Assembly (NCBI GenBank): GCA_963822615.1
Contig: CAWGIM010000027.1
Span: forward strand, 1-64,000
Source of the DNA: Trebonia sp963822615
GTDB lineage: Bacteria; Actinomycetota; Actinomycetes; Streptosporangiales; Streptosporangiaceae
DNA: 64,000 bases
Reading direction: 5' to 3'
Shown here: piece after piece, positions 17,477 through 26,270 of the stretch
Numbering within the stretch: position 1 is the stretch's first letter
How the letters are laid out: every line of letters starts with the position of its first letter
The notes under the pieces: model-generated
What the model was told of the DNA's origin: nothing
Databases searched by the model: none
What the model saw: the letters and a program-made list of their open reading frames with translations, nothing else
Translations under genes and position numbers: made by a program

Positions 17477-18314
17477 CTGCTTCCCTTTCGCGTCGTTGCT
17501 GAAGGCCGGCCGCGGCCAGCATCACCTCAGCGGCGGCGACGCCGCGCCGGATGACTGGCTCATAGCCCTCGCGGTTGCCCAGCGGCCCGACCAGCTCCAG
17601 CTCCAGCGGGCCCGCGTAGCCGGTGTCCTTGATGTCGGCCAGGATCCGCGCCAGCGCCAGCTCCCCCTCGCCGAACGGCACCCGGCCGCCCGACGGCGGA
17701 TCGTCCGGACGGCCCACGGTGCCGATTTCGACGTCGGTGAGCTGCACCAGGTCGATGTGCGGGGCCGCCCGCAGCAGGGTGGCGCGCAGGTCCCGCTCCA
17801 TCCAGAAGTTGCCGATGTCAGCCACCAGCCCGAGCCCGGTCCGCTCCGCCACCAGGACCGCGTCGGCCAGGCTGTTGACGAACGACACCTCGGTCCGCCG
17901 CGACGGCTCGATCGCCAGCCGCACCCCGTGCGCGCGCGCGTAGCCGACGCTGGGCGCGGCCGCCTCCTGCAGGCGGTCGAGCAGCTCCTCCCAGCGGTCG
18001 CCGGTCGGGCGGCCCGGGGTCAGGTAGATCGACCAGCCGTCGTGCTCGGCGAGCGCGTCGACCCAGCGGCGGTGCGCCTCCTGGGTCACCGCCCAGGAGG
18101 CGGGTGCGCTCAGGTCAAACCGGGGCACGATGGCGGTGGAGACCCGCAGGCCCGCCTGGGCGAGGGCGGCGACGCCGGCCTCGACCTGGTCGCCCAGCTT
18201 GGCCCCGATCAGGCCCGCCCAGCCGAGGCCAAGGTCGCGCCACAGGGCCAGGTCCTCGTCGAAGGACCAGCGGACGGAGCTCATCGCGCTGACCGACAGC
18301 CGCGGGTGGGTCAT
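17474..18314 (-). CDS. sugar phosphate isomerase/epimerase-like protein, 3' end uncertain
   Basis: About 280 residues of xylose-isomerase-like TIM barrel (MTHPRLSVSAMSS, RLAIEPSRR, VADIGNFWM, LELELVG), a paralogue of the protein at 8436-9245. Its frame has no stop at the end of the domain: it runs on without a stop to 16482 over the ADH gene, where it becomes arginine-rich shadow sequence. A one-base shift near 17480-17510 would end it at the TGA overlapping the ADH start, as its neighbours do. A frameshift or a sequence error near the 3' end is therefore likely. The start overlaps the SDR stop (ATGA). Confidence 0.72.
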
Positions 18315-19162
18315 CGCCGGTACTCCCCCGGCCCGGGCCGGCTAGCGGGCGGCCGCAGCGGCGGCGAGCTGGCCTCGGCCGCGTCGAACCCGGCCAGCAG
18401 GAGCTGGTGGCGGTCGATGACCTCCTGGCGGCCCGCCCGGTGGGGGAAGATGTGCAGCCGGTCCTCCAGGATGCCGGCGATCGTCTCCTGTGCCACCTGG
18501 TGCGGGTTCAGCAGGTTGTCCCGGTACCAGTCGGCGCTCGGCATCGGGAACGAGGTGACGCTGTCCGGGTCGGCCCGGGTGAAGCCGGGGCAGAGCACCG
18601 ACACCCCGATGTCGTACTCGGCCAGCGCGGGCCGCATCAGCTCGCTCAGCCCGGAGACGGCGAACTTGGCGGTGACGTAGGGGGCGTTGAGCAGCCGCAG
18701 GTCGGCCCGGCCGACCCCGGACATCGACGAGGTGTTGACGATGTGGCTGCGCCCCGGCTGCTCGATCATCCCCGGCAGGAAGGCGTAGGTGCCGTTCAGC
18801 ACCCCGCGCAGCTGGACGCCGAGCACCCGGTCCCAGTCGTCCTCGGTCAGCTCGGCGAACGGCCGCAGCACCGACACGCCGGCGTTGTTGCACAGCACCC
18901 GAACCTCGCCGTAGGCGGCCCGGGCGGTCTCGGCCAGCGCGTCCATGCTCGCCCGGTCGGTGACGTCGGCCGCCACCGCCAGGGCGCGGGCGCCCGGGAC
19001 GGCCGCGGTCAGCTCGGCCGCGACCGCCTCGGCGGCGGCGGCGTTCAGGTCGGCCACCACGACGGCGGCGCCGCGGCGGGCGAAGGCGAGCGCCAGGCCC
19101 CGGCCGAGCAGTCCGCCGCCGCCGGTGATGACGACGCAGCCGTGGTCGAGCTGGAGCGCCAT
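18311..19162 (-). CDS. classical SDR family oxidoreductase
   Basis: About 283 residues from ATG 19162 (MALQLDHGCVVITGGGGLLG). The glycine motif is TGGGGLLG, NNAG is at about 92, a Ser lies in NTSSMSG, and the catalytic YVTAK is near 170. It lacks the mycofactocin-type insert, so ordinary NAD(P) use is expected. It probably oxidises a beta-hydroxyacyl-CoA or an alcohol intermediate. The start overlaps the preceding small gene (TGATG) and the stop overlaps the isomerase gene. Confidence 0.85.
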   Translation of the reverse strand: MALQLDHGCVVITGGGGLLGRGLALAFARRGAAVVVADLNAAAAEAVAAELTAAVPGARALAVAADVTDRASMDALAETARAAYGEVRVLCNNAGVSVLRPFAELTEDDWDRVLGVQLRGVLNGTYAFLPGMIEQPGRSHIVNTSSMSGVGRADLRLLNAPYVTAKFAVSGLSELMRPALAEYDIGVSVLCPGFTRADPDSVTSFPMPSADWYRDNLLNPHQVAQETIAGILEDRLHIFPHRAGRQEVIDRHQLLLAGFDAAEASSPPLRPPASRPGPGEYRR

Positions 19163-19386
19163 CAGGCGGGCACGCTGCCGGTGTGCACCCGGGCCAGGTG
19201 CAGGCCCTCGTCCTCGGTTGGCACCTCGATGTCCCACTCGCCGCAGGTGCACCAGGCCCGGTAGTGGTCGCCGACCGGGATGATCGCCTGCCCGTCGTGA
19301 AAGCCGCCGCCAAGCACCGCGCCGGCGAAGAACTCCGACGGCTTCTCCTCCAGCGCGCTCTCGCCGGCTGGTTCGTGCCCGCTCAC
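19162..19386 (-). CDS. 74-residue conserved-operon protein with CTC motif, unknown
   Basis: MSGHEPAGESALEEKPSE begins a small acidic protein whose middle reads AWCTCGEWDIEVPTED and ends with LHLARVHTG. The two cysteines plus His residues could bind a metal, but no family is recognised. Its start overlaps the DUF35 stop by 4 nt and its stop overlaps the SDR start, so it is translated as part of the operon and is very probably real. Position beside DUF35/thiolase suggests a small accessory subunit; that is inference. Confidence 0.65.
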   Translation of the reverse strand: MSGHEPAGESALEEKPSEFFAGAVLGGGFHDGQAIIPVGDHYRAWCTCGEWDIEVPTEDEGLHLARVHTGSVPA

Positions 19387-19877
19387 TGGCTGCCCTCGGC
19401 CGCGGCCCCTGCCTCAGCCGCGACCCCCGCCCCACCCGCGACCCCCGCCCCGGCCAGCCGGAACACCGGCAGCAGCCAGCCGTCGGAGACCGGGTGGAAG
19501 TCGACCGTCAGCTCGGCCCCGATGGCGACCTGGGCCGGGTCCACCCCGATGACGTTGCTGACCAGGCGGGTGCCGGGCGCGTCGGGCAGGTCGACCACCA
19601 CCGGGACCAGGGTGATGTCCGGTAGCCCGGGGAACCCGTTGACCACCGTGTAGGTGTAGACGGTGGCCCGGCCGGACAGCTCGGTCCAGTCCACCGCGGT
19701 CGACTGGCAGTGGGGGCAGAACGGGGTGGGCGGCAGCCGGAACGTGCCGCAGTCCGCGCAGCAAGGCGCCACCAGGCGGCGTTCCCGCGCGGCCTGCCAG
19801 AACGGCTCGGTGCTGGGGTCGACCGCGATCTTGACGAAGTCGGCCGGCAGTGCGGTGGCCTCGGTTGCGGTGCTCAT
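19383..19877 (-). CDS. Zn-ribbon/OB-fold DUF35 protein, thiolase partner (ChsH2 C-terminal-like)
   Basis: A 164-residue protein with a rubredoxin-like zinc ribbon (APCCADCG, then FCPHC, residues about 38-62) followed by an OB-fold (TVYTYTVVNGFPGL, LVSNVIG). DUF35 proteins pair with thiolase-like partners; in steroid catabolism DUF35 of ChsH2 binds the aldolase Ltp2. It overlaps the thiolase-like gene by 4 nt, supporting a complex. The tail is an Ala/Gly repeat (AGVAGGAGVAAEAG). Confidence 0.87.
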   Translation of the reverse strand: MSTATEATALPADFVKIAVDPSTEPFWQAARERRLVAPCCADCGTFRLPPTPFCPHCQSTAVDWTELSGRATVYTYTVVNGFPGLPDITLVPVVVDLPDAPGTRLVSNVIGVDPAQVAIGAELTVDFHPVSDGWLLPVFRLAGAGVAGGAGVAAEAGAAAEGSQ

Positions 19878-21085
19878 CGGTCACGCCCCAGGATCAGCCC
19901 GCTGTTCGGGATGGAGGAAGGGCCGCCGGTGACGAGCGCCAGCTCGGCCCCGGCGACCTGGTTGATCGCGGTGCCGCGGAGCTGCTCGACACCTTCCATG
20001 ATGTGGGTGGCGCCGATGATGTAAGCCTCGGATAGCTGGCCGCCGTGGGTGTTCACCGGGACCGCGCCCGGCTTGCGCTCCGGGGTGTACCTGATCGCGC
20101 CGCTGAGCACGAACGGGCCGCCCTCGCCCTTCTCGCAGAAGCCGTAGTCTTCCAGCTGCATCAGCACCATCGGGGTGAAGTGGTCGTAGATCAGCGCCAC
20201 GTCGATGTCCTGCGGGGTGATCCCGGCCCGCTGGTAGAGCCGCTCGGCGATCGGCTGGTTGCCGGAGGAAGCGAACACGGCGTCGTCCTGCATGCCGAAC
20301 CAGGAGAACGCGCGGCCCCACTCGCGGGTGCCGCCGTGGGCCGCCGCGATCACCGGCACCGGCGGCTGGCGCAGGTCGCGGGCCCGGTCGATCGAGGTGG
20401 TGACGATGGCGACCGCGCCCTCGCTCTCCAGGCAGAAGTCGTACAGGCAGAGCGGGTCGGCGATCATCCGGCCGGCGTAGTACTGCTCGCGGGTGAGCGG
20501 CGTGCGGTACCGCGCCTTCGGCCGGTTCAGCGCGTTCTGCCTGGTCGACATGGCGATCTCGGCGAACGCGTCCCGTGTGGTGCCGTACTGGTGCATGTGC
20601 CGCCTGGTCAGCAGGGACATCAGGTGGCCGGGGCCGGCCAGGCCCGACGGCTGCACGAACGAGCTGATCGGGGTGACCGTCTTGGACGCGACCACGGTGC
20701 CGAGCCGGGTCCGCTGCTGCAGCGCCATCACCGTCACCACCGCGGTGGCGTCGCCCGCGACGATCGCGGCCCGGGCCAGGCCGATGGCGCCCGCCGACCC
20801 GCCGCCGCCCCCGGTCAGCGCGGCCGAGAACTTCAGCTCGCGCATGCCCAGCGTCTCCACCAGCTCGGCCGCCTCCATCTGCTCGCCGTAGCCCGCCCGG
20901 GCCAGGGAGTAGAAGGCCAGCCCGTCGACGTCGGCAACCGACAGGCCGGCGTCCGCGCAGGCGGCCAGGATGGCCTCGCCCGCGAGCTGGGTGATGCTCT
21001 TGTCGGCCGTCTCGCCGCGCTTGTAGTAGGGGGTCGCGCCGATGCCGGCGATGGCGACGTCGCGGGCGCCGGTGTCCGCTGCCAC
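19874..21085 (-). CDS. thiolase-superfamily aldolase (Ltp2-like lipid-transfer protein)
   Basis: A 403-residue thiolase-fold protein. Where thiolases carry the nucleophilic Cys it has LTGGGGGSAGAIG, so Claisen-type chemistry is unlikely. YDHFTPMVL and NTHGGQLSEAY are typical of the SCP-x/Ltp2 branch that cleaves beta-hydroxyacyl-CoA side chains by retro-aldol reaction. Position next to DUF35 fits the known Ltp2-ChsH2 complex. It follows the amidohydrolase gene after 4 nt. The substrate is unknown. Confidence 0.85.
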   Translation of the reverse strand: MAADTGARDVAIAGIGATPYYKRGETADKSITQLAGEAILAACADAGLSVADVDGLAFYSLARAGYGEQMEAAELVETLGMRELKFSAALTGGGGGSAGAIGLARAAIVAGDATAVVTVMALQQRTRLGTVVASKTVTPISSFVQPSGLAGPGHLMSLLTRRHMHQYGTTRDAFAEIAMSTRQNALNRPKARYRTPLTREQYYAGRMIADPLCLYDFCLESEGAVAIVTTSIDRARDLRQPPVPVIAAAHGGTREWGRAFSWFGMQDDAVFASSGNQPIAERLYQRAGITPQDIDVALIYDHFTPMVLMQLEDYGFCEKGEGGPFVLSGAIRYTPERKPGAVPVNTHGGQLSEAYIIGATHIMEGVEQLRGTAINQVAGAELALVTGGPSSIPNSGLILGRDR

Positions 21086-21089
21086 TGGC

Positions 21090-22259
21090 TCAGGCCTCGT
21101 CTTCAGGGGCAGTGTCTTCAGAAGCGGTGTCTTCAGAAGCGGTGTCTTCAGGGGCCAGCGGCACCCGCGGGAACAGCTCTTCGAAGACGCCGCGGGTGAT
21201 CCGCCGCCGGGTCTCGTCGCTCACCCCGTCGAACAGCTCCTTGAGGGTGTCCTGGGTGTGCCCGAAGGTGCCTTCCATGTGCGGGTAGTCCGACCCGAAC
21301 ATGACGTTCTTATAGCCCATCGCCTCGTAGGCCGCGACCGCGCTCTCGTCGTGCTGGAAGGACGCGTAGACCTGCGTCATCAAGATCTCCTTGGGGTCGC
21401 GGGTCAGCTTGGGCCGGACCGCCATCTGGTGCTGCCGGTAGCCCTCGCGCATCCGGTCGCCCAGGAACGGGATCCAGGTCGCGCCGTTCTCGGAGATCAG
21501 CACCTTGAGGCCCGGGTAGCGGTCAAGCGCTCCCCCGGCGACCAGCTTCATCGCCGCCCGCTGGCCGGAGAACGTGGTCTCGGTGTAGTTCATCACCGCG
21601 CCGCCCGGTCCCCGGTAGGCGATGTTCGGGCTGGCTGAGGTCAGGTCGATCGGGTCGGTGCCGCTGTGGATGGCGAGCACCATGCCAGCCTGCTGGGCGG
21701 CCTGCCACAGCGGGTCCCAGTCGGCGGTATGCCAGTCAGGGGCGCTCTTGTGCGGCCGGGTCGGCAGGGACACCGCCTGGAAGCCCTGGGCGGCCGCCCA
21801 CTCGAGCTCGTCCACCGCGTCCTGGACCTGCAAGGTGGACACCTGGGCGGTGACCACGTAACGGTCGGAGACGGCCACGATCTCCTCCAGCGCCCATTCG
21901 TTGCTGGCCCGCATGCAGGCGCGCAGCAGCTCGGGGGTGCGGAAGCTGGAGGACCACATGCCGAGCGAGGGGAAGATCACCTCGCCCCAGACACCCTCGT
22001 GGTCCAGGTCACCCAGCCGCAGCCGCGCGTCCCTGATCCCCTCGGCCTTGCGGCTGTCCTCGACGAACTTGGCTGCGGCGGAGGTGGGCAGCTTGCGACG
22101 GAACGTCTGGCCGTCGAGGCGCACCGTCTCGTACTCGCCGTCGGGGTCCTTCTCGGACTTGGGGGTGAGGTCGGCTAGCCGCTTGGGCAGCCGCGACTCC
22201 CACAGGTCGTCCGGCTCGAGGAAGTGCGAGTCACCTGAATTGGTCCAGATCTTCGACAT
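21090..22259 (-). CDS. amidohydrolase family 2 protein (metal-dependent TIM barrel)
   Basis: About 389 residues from ATG 22259. SGDSHFLEPDDLW carries the Asp-x-His metal motif, AIHSGTDP a barrel His, SENGATWIPFLGDRM the family strand, and MFGSDYPHMEGTF the catalytic Asp. This family includes 2-pyrone hydrolases and ACMSD/gamma-resorcylate-type decarboxylases. First gene of the operon, divergent from TetR. Two paralogues lie at 23708 and 58474. The C-terminus ends in an EDTAS repeat made by 15-bp tandem copies. Confidence 0.85.
   Translation of the reverse strand: MSKIWTNSGDSHFLEPDDLWESRLPKRLADLTPKSEKDPDGEYETVRLDGQTFRRKLPTSAAAKFVEDSRKAEGIRDARLRLGDLDHEGVWGEVIFPSLGMWSSSFRTPELLRACMRASNEWALEEIVAVSDRYVVTAQVSTLQVQDAVDELEWAAAQGFQAVSLPTRPHKSAPDWHTADWDPLWQAAQQAGMVLAIHSGTDPIDLTSASPNIAYRGPGGAVMNYTETTFSGQRAAMKLVAGGALDRYPGLKVLISENGATWIPFLGDRMREGYRQHQMAVRPKLTRDPKEILMTQVYASFQHDESAVAAYEAMGYKNVMFGSDYPHMEGTFGHTQDTLKELFDGVSDETRRRITRGVFEELFPRVPLAPEDTASEDTASEDTAPEDEA
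21108..21150. repeat. 15-bp tandem repeat at the 3' end of the amidohydrolase gene
   Basis: GTGTCTTCAGAAGCG-type units repeat about three times just before the stop codon and encode EDTASEDTASEDTA. The unit is a multiple of three, so the frame is kept. Confidence 0.8.
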
Positions 22260-22409
22260 GGCGGGTCCTTGCGGGCGCGGGCGGCGGGCGCCGCGGGTGA
22301 ACGGGTCGCTGTCATCCGAGCATTTCACTTACTGATTCAACTGTCCAGAGTTTCTAAGAGTAGTTCATTATCTTTTCCTGGTAGCCGGGAGCCCCCGCTA
22401 CCATGAACC

Positions 22410-23078
22410 ATGACTGCGCACGCGGAGAACACCCGGGGCCGCCGCCGCCACTCAACCGGCGAGGCAACGCGCGAGCTGCTGATGGTGACGGCCGAGCGGC
22501 TGTTCGCGATGAACGGCGTCGAGGGTGTCACGCTGCGCGAGATCCAGGCGGCGGCCGGCCAGTCGAACTCCTCGGTGATCGCCTACCACTTCGGGTCGCA
22601 GGCCGGCCTGGTGCGGGCGCTGCTGGAGTTCCGCTACCAGTGCGTCAACGCCCGCCGGGCGGAGCTGCTGCAGGAGGCGCGCGACCGCGGGGTGGCGGGC
22701 GACCCCCGCGAGGCGGTCTGGATCATCGTCCGGCCGCTGATCGAGAGCATCAACGCGGGCGAGATGTTCGTGCCGTTCCTGGCCCGGGTGAGCGCCAACA
22801 CCCGCACGTTCGCGGACTACCTGCCGTCGCCGATGTCCGACAGCGTCGTCAACACGCTACGGGAAACGGTGCCCGCCCAGCTATCCGAGCTACCCGACCG
22901 GGCCAGGGCCGGCCGCGAGGTGCAGCTCTACAACAGCGTGCTCAACCTGCTGGCCGAGCTGGCCCGGGGCCACCAGCAGATCAGCGAGGCCCAGCTCAAC
23001 AACTACGTGGACGGCTGGGTGGGCATGCTGACGGCGCCGATGTCGCCTGACACCGCGGCCCTGATGAGCAAGGAATAG
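22410..23078 (+). CDS. TetR family transcriptional regulator
   Basis: A 222-residue regulator with the N-terminal helix-turn-helix GVTLREIQAAAGQSNSSVIAYHFGSQAGLV (positions about 40-69, read in pieces), followed by a ligand domain. It is divergent from the eight-gene catabolic operon across 150 bp, the usual arrangement for a local repressor released by a pathway intermediate such as an acyl-CoA. The spacer (22260-22409) has an AT-rich patch at 22320-22375 but no clear perfect palindrome. Start ATG 22410. Confidence 0.88.
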   Translation: MTAHAENTRGRRRHSTGEATRELLMVTAERLFAMNGVEGVTLREIQAAAGQSNSSVIAYHFGSQAGLVRALLEFRYQCVNARRAELLQEARDRGVAGDPREAVWIIVRPLIESINAGEMFVPFLARVSANTRTFADYLPSPMSDSVVNTLRETVPAQLSELPDRARAGREVQLYNSVLNLLAELARGHQQISEAQLNNYVDGWVGMLTAPMSPDTAALMSKE

Positions 23079-23088
23079 CTGGCTGGCG

Positions 23089-23640
23089 TCAGGCCCGCGG
23101 GCTGCGCTTGGCCCAGCTGTCGATACCGCTCGACTCCATCGCGTCGTCCAGCTCGGCCGAGCTGTAGGTGATGAACTCGACCGGGTCGAACTCGATCACC
23201 ACCCGGGCCGGGGTGTCGAACAGCTTCATCAGCTCGGCCCGTGCCTCGGGATCCGGCTGCCCGGTGTCCAGGTTGAGGCCGAGGCCGGTGCGGTCGAAGA
23301 ACAGCGGCAGCAGCCAGTGCACCAGGTCGCGGTCGTGGTGAATGGTGGCGTGGGTCTTGGCGGTCACCATCGACCCCGGCATGCCGGTGCCCTTGCTGGT
23401 TACCACGATGGCACTGTTGGGGCGCTTGGCGAGCGCCTTCACCCGGGCCCGCTTGTCGGTGGTGTGCACCCAGAACTTGCCGTCCGACCAGACGAACGAG
23501 TGCGGCATGCCGAGCGGCCAGCCGCTTGAGTTGGTCCACAGGACCACGCACTCGTTGGTCAGCTCGAAGAGCCGCTCCATCGCCTGCTCGGAGAGCTTGT
23601 AAGAGGAAACGTCGTCCAGGTTTCGGATTGGCTGCGTCAT
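23089..23640 (-). CDS. split-barrel FMN/F420-binding (PNPOx-like) family protein
   Basis: About 183 residues from ATG 23640. Segments WPLGMPHSFVWSDGKFWVHTTDKRARVKAL and SAIVVTSKGTG (read in parts) match the pyridoxamine-phosphate-oxidase-like split barrel, which binds FMN, F420 or heme. In actinobacteria many are F420-dependent reductases. It lies 68 nt downstream of an amidohydrolase gene but beyond a strong hairpin, so it probably has its own promoter. It converges on the TetR gene. Cofactor and substrate are unknown. Confidence 0.72.
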   Translation of the reverse strand: MTQPIRNLDDVSSYKLSEQAMERLFELTNECVVLWTNSSGWPLGMPHSFVWSDGKFWVHTTDKRARVKALAKRPNSAIVVTSKGTGMPGSMVTAKTHATIHHDRDLVHWLLPLFFDRTGLGLNLDTGQPDPEARAELMKLFDTPARVVIEFDPVEFITYSSAELDDAMESSGIDSWAKRSPRA

Positions 23641-23655
23641 ACCCGGAACGTAACG

Positions 23656-23696
23656 CCGCTGGCCGGGACCGGCTACAAACCGGTCCCGGCCAGCGG
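23656..23696 (-). terminator. 17-bp perfect GC hairpin after the amidohydrolase gene
   Basis: CCGCTGGCCGGGACCGG at 23656-23672 pairs fully with 23680-23696 around a 7-nt loop. It starts 11 nt after the stop of the 23708 gene on the minus strand. Actinobacterial terminators often lack a U-tract, so this is a strong candidate. Confidence 0.75.
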
Positions 23697-23707
23697 GATG
23701 AACTAGG

Positions 23708-25009
23708 TCAGCCGGCGTTGGACGGCACCGGCTCCTTGGCCAGCTTCTTGCTGGCGTCGAAGCCGGCCACCTTGGCCAGCGTGCCGCCGAGGATCGCCGC
23801 GCGGTCCTCGTCGGACACGGTGCTGTCGAAGTTCTCGACGATGGCCTCGTAGGTGCCGTTGAAGGTGCCCTCGGCGTGCGGGTAGTCGTTGCCCCAGATG
23901 ACGGTGGTGATGCCGGTGATGTGCCGGGCCTGGACCGCCACCGGGTCGTCGGCGAACTGGATGTGGAACTGCCGCCGCACGTACTCGGTCGGCTTGAGCG
24001 GGTAAGGCCACTTCTCGTTGATGTTGAAGAGGCGGCCCATGGCCGGCTGCTCGTAGGCCGACTTGCTGTCGTCCCAGAAGCCGAGCCACCAGTCGGGGTC
24101 CTGGCCGGTGCCACGGCGCCACGACTTGTCCATGAACGCCATGTACGAGACCAGCCAGCTAGCGCCGAACTCGACCAGGTTGAACGTCAGGCCGGGGTGC
24201 CGCTCCGGGACCCCGCCGCCGATCAGGTCGGCGATGATCTTCCCCGGGCTGGCGGAGGCGGTGTTGCCGCCGCCCATGGTGCGGCCGGCCACCATGTCAT
24301 CGGTCAGGTTGCCCTTGCCCATGTTCATGGCGGTCATCATGCCCTTGACCGTGGACCCGGTGTGCGACGCGTCTTCCTTCACCTTCACCCCGCCGGTGGC
24401 GACGTGGAAGAAGATCGGCAGGTTGTTCGCCTCGATGCAGTTCCACACCGGCTCGTACTTCTTGGACCAGTACGGCTCAGGCGGGAGCTCAGGCAGCATG
24501 ATCGCGCGCAGGCCGAGCTTGACCGACCGCTCGATCTCCGCCACCGCGTCGGCCACGTTGGTCAGCGGGATCGCCGCGACCGGGCGCATCCGGTCCTTGT
24601 AGTCCAGGTAGGTCTCGGCGACCCAGGTGTTCCATGCCCGCGCGTGGGCGATGGACAGCTCGTGGTCGTCGGTGAACAGCACGAACAGCGCCAGGTTGGG
24701 GAAGAACACGGCGGCGTCGACGCCCTCCATGTCCATGTCCTGGATGATCTCGTCCGGCTTCCAGCCCGGGGTGCGGCCCTCGAAGCCCTTGAACTGGCGG
24801 TACTTGGAGACCGTCCAGCCGTCGAAGCCGATGGTGTGCAGCTTGCGGAACTCGGTGTGCCCGCCGGGTACGATCGGCTCCTCGAGGGTGAACTCCTCTT
24901 CCCACAGCGCGCGGTCGCGCATGTTGGCCGGGAGCCGGGTCTTGAACAGGTCCGGCGGCTCGATGATGTGACAGTCGCCGGAGACGAGGAACTCTTTGTA
25001 CTGGGCCAT
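23708..25009 (-). CDS. amidohydrolase family 2 protein
   Basis: About 433 residues from ATG 25009 (MAQYKEFLVSGDCHIIEPP), preceded by GGGAGG. It has the DCHIIEP metal motif, VEFGASWLVSYM, and IWGNDYPHAEGTF, where the catalytic Asp lies. It belongs to the same family as 21090-22259 and 58474-59691 but is longer, with an insert rich in Gly and Met (KGMMTAMNMGKGN). It is probably a hydrolase or decarboxylase of a ring-derived acid. It stands alone between a promoter region and a hairpin terminator. Confidence 0.83.
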   Translation of the reverse strand: MAQYKEFLVSGDCHIIEPPDLFKTRLPANMRDRALWEEEFTLEEPIVPGGHTEFRKLHTIGFDGWTVSKYRQFKGFEGRTPGWKPDEIIQDMDMEGVDAAVFFPNLALFVLFTDDHELSIAHARAWNTWVAETYLDYKDRMRPVAAIPLTNVADAVAEIERSVKLGLRAIMLPELPPEPYWSKKYEPVWNCIEANNLPIFFHVATGGVKVKEDASHTGSTVKGMMTAMNMGKGNLTDDMVAGRTMGGGNTASASPGKIIADLIGGGVPERHPGLTFNLVEFGASWLVSYMAFMDKSWRRGTGQDPDWWLGFWDDSKSAYEQPAMGRLFNINEKWPYPLKPTEYVRRQFHIQFADDPVAVQARHITGITTVIWGNDYPHAEGTFNGTYEAIVENFDSTVSDEDRAAILGGTLAKVAGFDASKKLAKEPVPSNAG

Positions 25010-25177
25010 CGGCGGGCCTCCCCTTTGAGTGGATACCTGGGTACCAGATAATCGGTCTTCCATGTATCAACATAGATGGCGTCGCGGCGCCCGGTCAACG
25101 CCTGATGGCAGCTAATCAGGTGGCCCCGGCCCCGGTCAACGACGCGTGCCGGTCGGCGGAACGCGCCCCCCGCCCGG

Positions 25178-26182
25178 TCAGCGCAGGCCGCTGGCCAGCA
25201 CGGGAACGTCAGCCAGGGCGCGCATCATGTCGTTCAGGTGGGTGCAGCCGAGCGGTCCGCGCAGCCGCTCGGGCACCGCGCCGCGCAGCTCCGTCAGCGG
25301 CACCCCGGCCAGGGCCCCGACGTGCGTGACGGCCAGCGGGCACTCGCCGTGCGGCAGCACCCGCGGCACCGGGTTCACCGACCGCACCACGCCGGTCGCC
25401 CGGTCCGCCTCGGCCGTCAGCGTGTACTCGTGGATTGACGTCCGCCCGCCCCCCGGCAGCGTCGAGGAGTCCTGGAAGAACGCGTCCACCCGCAGCGCGG
25501 TGCCGTCCGCCCAGACGTCGACCCGGCGGGCCCGGCGCATGGTCACCCCGTCCGGCTCGGCGTGCCGGTGCCAGGCCAGCTCGTCGTCGCCTTCCTCGAT
25601 CTCCACCGCGGTCGTGCGGGTCCGCTCCCAGCGCTGCGTGCCGTCCGGGTTGAGCGCGCTCGAGCCGTCCTGGAAGCCGGCGCAGACGTCCCGCATCACC
25701 CGGTGGGCGACGTCCGCCTTGAGCAGCTTGTAGTGGTCCATGTCGTAGTACAGCTGCCAGGCGGCGCCGGAGACCAGGGTCGCCCCGGGCACGTCGTCGA
25801 GCAACTGGTACAGCGGGGCGCCGGCCAGGCCGTCGGCCGCGCCGCTGGCGGCCAGCCGCCTGCGGAAGCCGGACATGGCCGACTCGCCGGCCAGCGCCCG
25901 CAGCGCGGGCAGCCCGGGGTCGGCGCTCACCTCCTTGATGACCCGGCGCGCGTCGGTGACCATCCGCAGCGACGCCGACGCCAGCTCCGTCACCGCCCCG
26001 TCGGGGCCGGTCCGCAGGTCACGGGCCCGGCCGTCGAGCACCGCGTCACCGCCCATGCCGTCCGCCCAGGTGAAGTCCATCGTGGTGGTCCGGCGGACCG
26101 ACCCTGGCCGGCGCGGCGGCGCTGAGCGCACCGAGCCGCGCGCGGTCAGGCTCTCAGGGACGGGGATCGCGGGGCTCCGCAT
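25178..26182 (-). CDS. DUF2889 family protein
   Basis: A 334-residue protein; the C-terminal part (VLPHGECPLAV, then RLRGPLGCTHLND) matches DUF2889, a family found beside CoA-dependent catabolic genes in actinobacteria and proteobacteria. The HGxC and GCTHLND segments could bind a metal. ATG 26182 is preceded by TGGAGAG. It is the last gene of the MaoC/CoA-transferase operon, 63 nt after the second CoA-transferase half. Function is not established. Region 25010-25177 contains only degenerate CCCGGTCAACG-like repeats and a promoter. Confidence 0.75.
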   Translation of the reverse strand: MRSPAIPVPESLTARGSVRSAPPRRPGSVRRTTTMDFTWADGMGGDAVLDGRARDLRTGPDGAVTELASASLRMVTDARRVIKEVSADPGLPALRALAGESAMSGFRRRLAASGAADGLAGAPLYQLLDDVPGATLVSGAAWQLYYDMDHYKLLKADVAHRVMRDVCAGFQDGSSALNPDGTQRWERTRTTAVEIEEGDDELAWHRHAEPDGVTMRRARRVDVWADGTALRVDAFFQDSSTLPGGGRTSIHEYTLTAEADRATGVVRSVNPVPRVLPHGECPLAVTHVGALAGVPLTELRGAVPERLRGPLGCTHLNDMMRALADVPVLASGLR

Positions 26183-26207
26183 GCACTCTCCATTTTCTTC
26201 AACCCTG

Positions 26208-26270
26208 CACCGGACGATGTCCCGCTCGCGCGGGTCGGGCAGGCTTCACCGGACGATGTCCTGCTCGCGC
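26208..26270. repeat. 24-nt direct repeat around the CoA-transferase stop codon
   Basis: CACCGGACGATGTC followed by CGCTCGCGC or TGCTCGCGC is present at 26208-26231 and 26247-26270, with one mismatch and a 39-bp period. The second copy begins within the TGA stop (26246-26248) of the CoA-transferase gene, so its 3' end has been copied downstream. Confidence 0.75.
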
